Assembly: GCA_003139995.1 (NCBI GenBank) | Contig: PLIC01000139.1 | Coordinates: forward strand, 2,110-45,442 | Origin: Candidatus Acidiflorens stordalenmirensis | GTDB taxonomy: Bacteria; Acidobacteriota; Terriglobia; Terriglobales; Acidobacteriaceae | Direction of reading: 5' to 3' | DNA: 43,333 nt | In this document: positions 15,590 through 22,241 of the stretch, piece after piece | How positions within the stretch are numbered: the stretch's first letter is position 1 | Layout of the letters: every line of letters starts with the position of its first letter | Notes under the pieces: model-generated | What the model was told of the DNA's origin: nothing | The model's database searches: none | What the model saw: the letters and a program-made list of their open reading frames with translations, nothing else | Made by a program: the position numbers and the translations under genes

Positions 15590-17363
15590 CGCGGTAAAAA
15601 AGCAACGCCGTTTTGTTTGTTGGAATCGTGAGGTAGTCAAGGGCAAGGAAACCAAAGTCCCTTACATGCCCTCGGGCTGCCATGCGAAGTCCAATGGCCC
15701 AGCCACATGGTCCACGTACGCGGAATGTGAGGCCGCAACCGGCTTTGACGGCATCGGAATTGTGTTAGGCCGCGTGGATGGCGTGCCGGTTACCGGCGTT
15801 GACTTCGACGAATGCTGTGATGCCTTCGAGGGTCACTTCACGCCGGAGTCACGAAAGACGATAATCGCCCTGGACTCCTACAGCGAATACAGCCCCAACG
15901 GATACGGGGCGCACGTTCTCTGCTTGGCGGACTTTCCCGAGGAATACCGAGGCGTCAACACCGGTAAAAAAGGTGACTCCATCGTGCGGCCCGGCCCGGA
16001 CTTCAAGCAAATTGAAATCAAAGGCTCGGGATTCTATTTCACGCTGTCTGGCCGTCATCTGAGCAAGACCCCAGCGGACCTGATGCCACGGCAAGAGCAG
16101 ATTAACGCGCTGTGCAAGCACGTGGCTGGAATGCAGGCCAAGCCGGGCATCGTGGTGAGTGCGGGCACCGAGGAAGAGAAATACCGCAAGCTGATGGCCG
16201 GGGATCTCAGTGACTTCGATGGTGACCACAGCCGGGCGGACTTGACCCTGTGCAACCTTCTCGCGCGGAGACTCAACAACAATTCTTACGCTATCGACGC
16301 GGCGTGGCTCAAATCCCCGCTCTATCGGGAAAAGCTGGAGCGCGAGGATTACCGTTCCATGACCATCCTGAAGGCCATCAAGGGCGGCGCGCTGGTTTTC
16401 GACGAAGAGGAACCGATGGATGAAGACGCGCCCACAATCTGGACAATCCAACCTCTCCCGAAACGTGAGGAAGGGTGGTTTCCATTGGGTGAGGTGTCCT
16501 TGGTAGGTGGTCCGAGCGGCGCGGGCAAGACGCATTCCTTGCTGCGAATGGCTGAGGACGCGCGGCAAGGCCGAGAGACGTACGGGCACGCCACCACGGC
16601 TAGCGACTACTGCCTCCTTCTACATGACCGCAGTTCCGCATCGATGCGGCGGACGTGCAACGCGGCCAAGCTACCCGTTCCCGTTGACGAAATAATGTCC
16701 CGCGTCATCCGTCTCACGCGAGCGCAACAGAAAGAACGCCCGGCTGCTGTTATAGAGGCCATGATACAAAGCCGGCCCGGTGTGAAACTGTGGATTTTAG
16801 AGGGCTTGGACTTCTGGACTCCCGATTTGCACAAGCTTGACGCCGTGGGTGACGTGCTGGACGAATTGCAGCGCGTGGCAAAACAGTACCGGGTTGCCAT
16901 CGTGGGCACGTTGGGCAGTCCCAAACAGAAAGAGAATGACCGCTATGCCAGCGGGCGTGACCAGTTCATGGGCAGCGTAGCCTTCGGGCGCAAGAGCGAA
17001 ACCTGCATCAGCATAGAAAAAACGGCGGATAAGAATGTCCGCAAGATGAATGTCATGCCACGGAATACGGCGAAAGAGGAATTTTTCTTTACCTGGACAG
17101 ACGCAGGACTGACGCTGACCACGGAACCGAGCGAACCGGATACAAAGGATGAAAATTCGGCGCTTGCCCGAATGGAAGCACAGGTTTTCGCAGCCACACC
17201 GGTTGGTGAAGAGCTGAAATACCACAAACATTTCGGCTCGGCATCCGCGTTCTTTCGCTGGAGACGAGTGGCGCAAGCCGAGGGCAAGGTCACGCTGTCG
17301 GGCAAGAAATACTATCGCGCGTATGCCGGTGGTGTTGAATGCGGGGAGGATGCGGTTCAGTGA
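15573..17363 (+). CDS. Primase-polymerase/helicase fusion (NrS-1-like AEP domain plus RecA-like ATPase)
   Basis: The 596-residue product appears to be the element's replication protein. Residues 1-150 look like an archaeo-eukaryotic-type primase-polymerase: KVPYMPSG, GIGIVLG, the acidic GVDFDE motif, and SYSEYSPNGYGAHV (SxNGxGxH). About residues 205-270 (ADLTLCNLLARRL, then SPLYREKLEREDYRSMTI) match the helical domain found in NrS-1 phage polymerase relatives. The second half is a RecA/AAA_25-type ATPase with Walker A GGPSGAGKT and Walker B-like LWILEGLDFW. The GTG start at 15573 overlaps the previous gene. TTGACATGA repeats lie just downstream. A helicase loader rather than a helicase is possible. 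Confidence 0.82.
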   Translation: MQISIDAVKKQRRFVCWNREVVKGKETKVPYMPSGCHAKSNGPATWSTYAECEAATGFDGIGIVLGRVDGVPVTGVDFDECCDAFEGHFTPESRKTIIALDSYSEYSPNGYGAHVLCLADFPEEYRGVNTGKKGDSIVRPGPDFKQIEIKGSGFYFTLSGRHLSKTPADLMPRQEQINALCKHVAGMQAKPGIVVSAGTEEEKYRKLMAGDLSDFDGDHSRADLTLCNLLARRLNNNSYAIDAAWLKSPLYREKLEREDYRSMTILKAIKGGALVFDEEEPMDEDAPTIWTIQPLPKREEGWFPLGEVSLVGGPSGAGKTHSLLRMAEDARQGRETYGHATTASDYCLLLHDRSSASMRRTCNAAKLPVPVDEIMSRVIRLTRAQQKERPAAVIEAMIQSRPGVKLWILEGLDFWTPDLHKLDAVGDVLDELQRVAKQYRVAIVGTLGSPKQKENDRYASGRDQFMGSVAFGRKSETCISIEKTADKNVRKMNVMPRNTAKEEFFFTWTDAGLTLTTEPSEPDTKDENSALARMEAQVFAATPVGEELKYHKHFGSASAFFRWRRVAQAEGKVTLSGKKYYRAYAGGVECGEDAVQ

Positions 17364-17369
17364 GTGTGT

Positions 17370-17511
17370 GAGTGTTGACATGACACAGTGAGAATACCTT
17401 CCTATATATATATTCATGTCAACTCTCATACAAGAAGAGGGTTGATGCATTCTGTGGCAAACAAACACGTTACGGGCGCTGAAAGTCGCCTGCTACTTGA
17501 CATGACACAGT
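17370..17511 (+). repeat. TTGACATGA repeats (iteron- or operator-like)
   Basis: TTGACATGACACAGT occurs at 17375-17389 and again identically at 17497-17511. An inverted copy lies at 17414-17427, so GAGTGTTGACATGA (17370-17383) and TCATGTCAACTCTC (17414-17427) form a 14-bp inverted repeat with one mismatch. An AT-rich TATATATATAT tract lies between the arms. The sites follow the primase-helicase stop and flank the start of the next small gene, fitting an origin or an operator. Confidence 0.65.
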
Positions 17512-17645
17512 TGCTTTTTGGACCGCTGCTGACTCTATCAAGTCAAGCGGAGAGCAGAAATCAGGTCGTGTTGTGTATGGCAAAGCTGGCCGGGCTCACA
17601 CGCCCGCGCCTGGAATCGTGGCATAACACAGGCGGGGGTGGTTAA
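17445..17645 (+). CDS. Small element protein (66 aa), unknown function
   Basis: The ATG at 17445 has GAGGG six bases upstream, and the reading frame runs 66 codons. The product is helical with a hydrophobic centre (SRLLLDMTQLLFGPLLTL) and a C-terminal half (VVLCMAKLAGLTRPRLESWHN) that could be a helix-turn-helix, but no family is recognised. It starts between the repeated TTGACATGA sites, which also overlap its beginning, so it may be controlled by them or bind them. Confidence 0.45.
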   Translation: MHSVANKHVTGAESRLLLDMTQLLFGPLLTLSSQAESRNQVVLCMAKLAGLTRPRLESWHNTGGGG

Positions 17646-17663
17646 GCAATCCACATAGGGGGT

Positions 17664-17816
17664 ATGCCGTGGATGGTAAGAAATGTTAAAAGGGAAGCAC
17701 TCGAAGCCCACCGTCGACCTATTTTTTACGTGAATGAACAATTTCTCAAAATGAGATTTTTCAATAGAATCAGCAGTTTACGCCACCATAACCAGAAAAT
17801 GACCGAGCGCAGTTAA
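17664..17816 (+). CDS. Possible small basic ORF (50 aa)
   Basis: A 50-codon ORF starts after AGGGGGT at 17664 and encodes a strongly basic peptide (MPWMVRNVKREALEAHRRPI at the start). It lies between the 66-aa gene and the 3' end of the integrase, where an excisionase would be expected, but no excisionase motif is visible. A short hairpin with a T-run (TCTCA AAA TGAGA TTTTT, 17744-17761) lies inside it, which argues against it. Confidence 0.28.
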   Translation: MPWMVRNVKREALEAHRRPIFYVNEQFLKMRFFNRISSLRHHNQKMTERS

Positions 17817-17943
17817 GAAAAGCACCATTTCGGCCTCATTAGCAAGCGCAGGACGAAAAACCCATGCCAGAGTGCCATCCCGCCGCAACTATGCGCCAGA
17901 ACGCACCGGAAGGCCCGCACGGGCCATTCACAGCGAGCCGATT

Positions 17944-18792
17944 TCACGATGCCAGTAGGCTAATCCGCTGATGCACCGCCTGGAGGTCCGAGGTTACGAG
18001 ATTGCAATACCGCTTCGTCATCTCCAGCGTACTGTGGCCGAGCACCTTTTGCAGATGGAACACGGACCCACCACGGCGAAGGTAATTCACAGCGAACGTA
18101 TGCCGAAAACTGTGCAACGTGCGCCCTGGAGGGACAAACCCCAACCGCCCGCACAGTAGCTTCACGTCACGGAGCATCACCCGCCGCCCCAATCGCGTTT
18201 CATTCTTGCTCGCCAGTAAGAGCGCATCCGGCTTGCGGGCGCCATCACGGATGAATCGGAACAATGCTCTTTTCAGCTCAAAGGAAAATGGAACCATGCG
18301 CTGCTTGCGTCCCTTGCCGTCCAGCGTGATGAGCAGGTTGTCAAAATCAATCTCACTCACACGAAGACTGAGGGCCTCCGTGATTCTGCATCCCGTGTCC
18401 AGCAAGAGCAGCACAAGCACGTGCAACCGCCGCTGATAGAGATTTTTGGGTTTCCAGTTTATGAGCAAGGCTGCTTGCTGCACCGTCAACGTGGGCAGAA
18501 TCAATTGCGGCTCTTTGAGTGGTGGGATGCGTAGGTGCCGGCAACCTGGACCGCACTTACGCTCTCCCGCGCTGCTCCAGTGGAGATAGGAATTGATGGC
18601 CCGGATTACGGAGTTGCAGCCGGTTGCCTTCAGTCCGCGCTCACGCATCTTGAGCACCGCGTCTTTCAGCTCATCAGCCGAGGGGGTCTCCGTGGGCAGC
18701 CATTTCAGCGTGTGCTTGTACCACTCGATTGTTGCAGGGGAAACATTGTGCAAATACTGACGTTCACGGATGAACTGCGAAAAGCCGCCCAT
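17944..18792 (-). CDS. Tyrosine recombinase/integrase
   Basis: This 282-residue integrase would insert and excise the element at tRNA-Pro. The N-terminal SAM-like DNA-binding domain spans about residues 1-90. The catalytic domain shows the Arg of TGCRITEALSL, the Lys of GKGRKQRMVPF, HSFRHTFAVNYL (HxxR), LGHSTLEMT and the Tyr nucleophile in KRYCNL. The ATG at 18792 is chosen because GGGAGG lies about five bases upstream. A longer open frame to 18969 merely translates the antisense strand of the tRNA. It is the only minus-strand gene of the element and its 5' end lies about 50 bases from attR. Confidence 0.92.
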   Translation of the reverse strand: MGGFSQFIRERQYLHNVSPATIEWYKHTLKWLPTETPSADELKDAVLKMRERGLKATGCNSVIRAINSYLHWSSAGERKCGPGCRHLRIPPLKEPQLILPTLTVQQAALLINWKPKNLYQRRLHVLVLLLLDTGCRITEALSLRVSEIDFDNLLITLDGKGRKQRMVPFSFELKRALFRFIRDGARKPDALLLASKNETRLGRRVMLRDVKLLCGRLGFVPPGRTLHSFRHTFAVNYLRRGGSVFHLQKVLGHSTLEMTKRYCNLVTSDLQAVHQRISLLAS

Positions 18793-18841
18793 GCGCCCTC
18801 CCGAGGCAAGTACCCAATTTGGGAGGAAACCCGCATAAACG

Positions 18842-18918
18842 CGGGACGTAGCGCAGCCTGGTAGCGCACTTGCTTGGGGTGCAAGGGGTCGCCGGTTCAA
18901 ATCCGGCCGTCCCGACCA
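18842..18918 (+). tRNA. tRNA-Pro (anticodon GGG), right copy
   Basis: This copy is identical to 9610-9686 including the encoded CCA, so it is structurally complete. No convincing promoter is visible in the 50 bases upstream, which are the leader of the divergent integrase gene. It may be silent or read from within the element. Confidence 0.93.
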
Positions 18919-18921
18919 TTT
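18842..18921 (+). repeat. attR: 80-bp direct repeat (right)
   Basis: This is the identical partner of 9610-9689. Identity ends after TTT (18922 is A, 9690 is C) and before the first C (18841 is G, 9609 is T). The crossover point within the 80 bases cannot be located. Confidence 0.88.
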
Positions 18922-19082
18922 ACTTCCCCGTGTATCCGGTGGCGGGCCAGTGGCTCGGCCTGCCTCCAATTGCTGAGAGCTAAACTACAGCGGGCCGCAA
19001 CCAGTCCTTCGTGATCTCCGCTCTTGCATTTTTCCTGCGTTTGGAGCAACGTTTTCACCGTGAAAGGAGTGCCCCCGAAATC

Positions 19083-19379
19083 ATGATCAACGTTCTCATC
19101 TACCACGAAGTTGCCGACTATACGGTCTGGAAAGCGGCGTTCGACTCCGCTTTTGACTGGCGGCGCAAGAACGGCGAGTGCAGTTGCCGTATTTTCCGCA
19201 GCGCTGGAAACGCCAACGGCCTTACTCTTTTCTTCGAATGGGAGAGTCTAGAAAAGGCGCGCGCATTCATAGCTTCCGAGGAACTCAAAGCCAAAATGGC
19301 AAGCGCGGGTGTCAAAGGCGCGCCTCGAGTCGACTTCCTGACTGAGGTGCACGGCATCCGGCGCAGCGCTGCCGACTGA
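19083..19379 (+). CDS. Small ABM-like (dimeric alpha/beta barrel) protein
   Basis: The 98-residue product has the ferredoxin-like pattern of the antibiotic-biosynthesis-monooxygenase superfamily: a first strand INVLIYHEVADY, a helix TVWKAAFDSAFDWRRKNG, a strand CRIFRSAGNANGLTLFFEWES, a helix SLEKARAFIASEELKAKM and a final strand PRVDFLTEVHG. Such proteins range from small oxygenases to stress proteins, so no reaction is assigned. The ATG at 19083 is preferred over an upstream frame from 19011, with AAGGAG about 13 bases before it. It is the first host gene after the element. The gap to dps holds no gene. Confidence 0.7.
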   Translation: MINVLIYHEVADYTVWKAAFDSAFDWRRKNGECSCRIFRSAGNANGLTLFFEWESLEKARAFIASEELKAKMASAGVKGAPRVDFLTEVHGIRRSAAD

Positions 19380-19597
19380 GAGCGCACGGCAGGCACTGCT
19401 GTCCACCGACTGATCGGCATACCCTTGATCGCTATACCCTGGGATGGAGTTTCCGTTCGGGCAGGCTCGGAATCCATTCCCGGCGGTTCGCATCCAAAGA
19501 GTTGAACCGGAAAACTGGACCGGAAGCAGATACTTCTTTCTGGCAATTTCCTCGTCTTCTGGCTTGCCCCCAAAATCCGTAGTTTCAGGAGAACTTT

Positions 19598-20212
19598 ATG
19601 GCTAAGAAACCAATCTCCACCAATTCGAACAAGGCTTCAGCGCAACCCCGCTACCACCAGACAGCTCGCGAACTCCAGGCATTTGGCACGGTGACCAGTG
19701 TGTTGCCGTTGCAATTGGAAGAGCCAATCCGGCTGGAAATGACCGAGCAACTCAACCAACTGTTAGCCGACACCATGACTCTTCGGGATCTCTACAAGAA
19801 GTCCCATTGGCAGGTGTCGGGAGCGACTTTCTATCAACTCCATCTTCTGTTCGATAAGCACTATGAAGAACAGAGCGCGACCGTCGACACGATCGCGGAA
19901 CGAATCATGCTTCTGGGCGGAATCAGTATCGCCATGGCGGCCGACGTCGCCGAGTTGACCCGGATTCCGCGCCCGCCCAAAGGACGCGAAGAGGTTCCCG
20001 CACAACTGTCTCGCCTGCTTGACGCGCACGAGCTCATCATCACCGAATGCCGCGAAATCGCGGAGCTTGCCACCAAACTGGGCGACCCCGGCACGAACGA
20101 TCTGGTGGTGAGCGATGTGCTTCGCCCCAGCGAATTGCAGGCTTGGTTCCTGAGCGAACACCTGGTCAATGCGCCGCTGGTCGAAGCCGAGCCGCTGCGG
20201 AAATCGGCATAA
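19598..20212 (+). CDS. dps: Dps family DNA-protection/ferroxidase protein
   Basis: Dps forms dodecamers that oxidise and store iron and protect DNA from peroxide damage. This 204-residue member has all five ferroxidase-site residues with canonical spacing: H70, H82, D86, D97 and E101, in KKSHWQVSG, the LHLLFDKHY segment and DTIAER. The N-terminus of about 45 residues is longer than in E. coli Dps and contains Lys, which could aid DNA contact. The ATG is preceded by AGGAGA. A perfect terminator follows the gene. Confidence 0.94.
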   Translation: MAKKPISTNSNKASAQPRYHQTARELQAFGTVTSVLPLQLEEPIRLEMTEQLNQLLADTMTLRDLYKKSHWQVSGATFYQLHLLFDKHYEEQSATVDTIAERIMLLGGISIAMAADVAELTRIPRPPKGREEVPAQLSRLLDAHELIITECREIAELATKLGDPGTNDLVVSDVLRPSELQAWFLSEHLVNAPLVEAEPLRKSA

Positions 20213-20238
20213 GCCAAAATCGATTTACAATGGAATTC

Positions 20239-20267
20239 ACGCGGGCTTCCTGGCCCGCGTTTTTCTT
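20239..20267 (+). terminator. Rho-independent terminator after dps
   Basis: ACGCGGGC (20239-20246) and GCCCGCGT (20253-20260) form an eight-base stem with a six-base loop, followed by TTTTCTT. It lies 27 bases after the dps stop. Confidence 0.9.
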
Positions 20268-20376
20268 GCCTGGCCAGCGCAACTAGCGGCCCGAGTCGGA
20301 CTTTCAGGGCATCCAATCTTGCCAACGAAGGATCAATCGGCAAACTCTAACTTCTAAGTTCAGTTAGAATCCCCCC

Positions 20377-21537
20377 GTGCCTGTCCGCCTGCAGATTGAA
20401 GCCGCCCGCGACGCCGCTCGCGCCGGCAAGCTCATCACTCCTCACGGAGAGATCGAGACGCCTGTGTTCATGCCGGTCGGAACCCTGGCTTCGGTCAAGG
20501 GCGTCTCGCAGGATGTGCTCGAAGAACTCGGCGTCCAGATTCTGCTCGCCAATACCTATCATCTTTATTTGCGTCCTGGCGTAGAAACCGTTCGCCAGAT
20601 GGGCGGGCTGCACCGGTTCATGTCATGGGACCGGGCCATTCTTACTGATTCGGGCGGCTTCCAGGTTTTCAGCCTGAACGATCTCCGTGTGGTCAGCGAA
20701 GAAGGGGTGGCGTTCCGCTCGCACTTGGACGGCTCCTCGCACTTTCTGAGTCCGGAAAAAGCCATGGAGGCGCAGATCGGCCTGGGAGCCGACATCATCA
20801 TGGCCTTTGACGAATGCACTGAGTATCCGACCGACCCCCAGCGCGCGCGCGACTCGATGGAACTAAGCCTGCGCTGGGCCGAGCGCAGCAAAAATTATTT
20901 TGAAGCATACAAGGACGAGGTGCCCTGGGGGAGCAGCCATCAGCCGTCAGCCGTCAGCCATCAGGAGCGGCCAGTGGCCAGTACCCAGTCTCTGTTCGGC
21001 ATCGTGCAGGGCGGCATGGACCTTGAACTGCGCCGCGAATCCGCCGAGCGGACTATCGACATCGGCTTCCCCGGATATGCCATCGGCGGGCTGAGCGTCG
21101 GCGAACCGCGCGAGCTTACTCGCGAGATCGTCGAATTCACGCTCGAGCATCTTCCCTCCAATCAGCCGCGCTATCTGATGGGGGTGGGTACTCCCGAAGA
21201 GATCGCACAATACGCTCAGTTGGGCGTGGACATGATGGATTGCGTGCTGCCCACCCGCGCCGCCCGCCATGGGTTGCTGTTTACCTCGGAAGGCAAAGTT
21301 TCGATCAAGCAGGCCCGGTACGCGCAGGACGACAGCGCGCTCGATCCCGCCTGCGACTGCCGCGTCTGCCAGCGTTATTCACGGGCCTACCTGCGTCATC
21401 TTTATGCTTCGAACGAACTGCTGGCGCAGGTTTTGAATACGGTCCACAACCTGCACTTTTACCTGGCCACGATGCGGACCGTCCGCGCCTGGATTCGTGC
21501 CGGCCACGCACCCAGCACCGGCGGTTCCCGGCTGTAA
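20377..21537 (+). CDS. tgt: Queuine tRNA-ribosyltransferase
   Basis: Tgt swaps guanine 34 of GUN-anticodon tRNAs for preQ1. The 386-residue product has the substrate-site Asp in LTDSGGFQVF (D91), the nucleophile Asp in MMDCVLPTRAARHG (D288), and the zinc site C326, C328, C331 and H357. The start is a GTG at 20377. It carries an in-frame extra segment of about 18 residues (186-203, SSHQPSAVSHQERPVAST), encoded by heptamer repeats, just before the conserved SLFGIVQGG. It heads the common tgt-yajC-secD-secF neighbourhood. Confidence 0.95.
   Translation: MPVRLQIEAARDAARAGKLITPHGEIETPVFMPVGTLASVKGVSQDVLEELGVQILLANTYHLYLRPGVETVRQMGGLHRFMSWDRAILTDSGGFQVFSLNDLRVVSEEGVAFRSHLDGSSHFLSPEKAMEAQIGLGADIIMAFDECTEYPTDPQRARDSMELSLRWAERSKNYFEAYKDEVPWGSSHQPSAVSHQERPVASTQSLFGIVQGGMDLELRRESAERTIDIGFPGYAIGGLSVGEPRELTREIVEFTLEHLPSNQPRYLMGVGTPEEIAQYAQLGVDMMDCVLPTRAARHGLLFTSEGKVSIKQARYAQDDSALDPACDCRVCQRYSRAYLRHLYASNELLAQVLNTVHNLHFYLATMRTVRAWIRAGHAPSTGGSRL
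20934..20989 (+). repeat. Heptamer arrays inside tgt
   Basis: Four CAGCCRT units (20934-20961) are followed after a short spacer by three NNCCAGT units (20969-20989: GGCCAGT, GGCCAGT, ACCCAGT). The total inserted length keeps the tgt frame open. The sequence looks like intergenic repeat DNA that has entered a coding region at a surface loop. Confidence 0.7.
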
Positions 21538-21553
21538 ATTCGGCGTCGCGTCC

Positions 21554-21582
21554 TTGACACATGACGAGCCGTCCTGCATTCT
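21554..21582 (+). promoter_or_regulatory. Possible promoter upstream of yajC
   Basis: TTGACA (21554-21559) is followed after 17 bases by CATTCT, a poor -10. It starts just after the tgt stop. The rest of 21538-21814, about 275 bases, shows no gene and presumably is a leader. Confidence 0.3.
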
Positions 21583-21814
21583 ATTTAGCTTGGGAATAAG
21601 GTCCGTTTCTTTCTGTGCCGTTCCGATCAAAACCGGAGCGCGGTATCGCCGGTTCTAGCCACGAAGCTGTAGGATCTCCGGCCATAGAAGAAAAGAATTC
21701 CCGAAGTTAGGCGGCGAAAGAAGCAAACTTGTGCCGAGTTTTGCTTGGCTGGCCCGTAGAGGGAGCTTCAGACTGTCGCGGTTTTAATAAGGCATTTCGT
21801 TACAGAGGATCAAC

Positions 21815-22156
21815 TTGGCGGTGGAAATCATATTGTCTGGCATGCCTGGCGGATTGGCGTTTTGGATGCAGCTACCCGGTGGCACAAGTCTGCTCGGGCT
21901 GGCGCCCCTGCTGTTCATCTTTGCCATTTTTTATTTTCTGCTGATTTTGCCGCAGCAGCGGAAACAGAAAAAGTGGCAGACCATGCTGGGCGGATTGAAA
22001 AATGGCGACAAGATCGTAACCAGCGGCGGTCTGCGCGGGACGATCGTCAGCCTCAAGGACGATGCGCTGGTCTTGCGCGTGCCGCCCGACAATCTGAAAC
22101 TCGAGATCAGCCGCGCATCGGTGGTATCGGTGACGACGGCGGAAGAAGGAAAATAG
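21815..22156 (+). CDS. yajC: Preprotein translocase accessory subunit YajC
   Basis: YajC is a small single-span membrane protein that joins SecDF at the Sec translocon. The 113-residue product has a transmembrane segment LLGLAPLLFIFAIFYFLLIL, the conserved PQQRKQKKWQTML and the soluble part GDKIVTSGGLRGTIVSL. The start is a TTG at 21815 with AGAGGA a few bases upstream; an ATG at 21842 is an alternative. It is followed by secD after 85 bases that hold an inverted heptamer array. Confidence 0.93.
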   Translation: MAVEIILSGMPGGLAFWMQLPGGTSLLGLAPLLFIFAIFYFLLILPQQRKQKKWQTMLGGLKNGDKIVTSGGLRGTIVSLKDDALVLRVPPDNLKLEISRASVVSVTTAEEGK

Positions 22157-22227
22157 TCGGTGGTCGCTTGTCGTTGGCGGCTCGCGAAGCAGCTGTGGTT
22201 TTTACCAACGACCAACGACCAAAGACG
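22156..22227. repeat. Inverted heptamer array between yajC and secD
   Basis: The left arm has GTCGGTG, GTCGCTT and GTCGTTG (22156-22176). The right arm has ACCAACG, ACCAACG and ACCAAAG (22204-22224). Arms are complementary at about 17 of 21 positions and leave a loop of roughly 27 bases. The first base of the array is the last base of the yajC stop. Confidence 0.75.
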
Positions 22228-22241
22228 ATCGACTGGTTTTC

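Larger units (their letters stand above)
9610..18921. mobile_element. Integrated satellite-like or reduced prophage element in tRNA-Pro
   Basis: The unit is bounded by an 80-bp perfect direct repeat with a tRNA gene and carries a tyrosine integrase next to the right end. All other genes point rightwards: two unknown genes, an HK97-type capsid, a tape-measure-like protein, an RHH-like protein, a Cys-rich/GNAT-like protein, a primase-helicase fusion and small ORFs. No terminase, portal, capsid protease, neck, tail tube, baseplate or lysis gene is seen. Cargo of about 9.2 kb with replication and a few virion genes suggests a phage satellite; a deletion derivative of a prophage is the alternative. 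Confidence 0.85.

Noticed and set aside
17911-17924. GGCCCGCACGGGCC hairpin as a terminator of the integrase or of the small ORFs
   Set aside because: The stem is perfect, but there is no T-run on either strand and it lies beyond the integrase stop by only about 20 bases; kept only as a possible structure.
9690-18841. CRISPR array, retron or diversity-generating retroelement inside the element
   Set aside because: No regularly spaced repeats with unique spacers and no reverse transcriptase motif are present.
18793-18969. N-terminal extension of the integrase ORF ([21 protein letters not shown])
   Set aside because: It reads through the antisense strand of the right tRNA-Pro copy; the ATG at 18792 has a good ribosome binding site.
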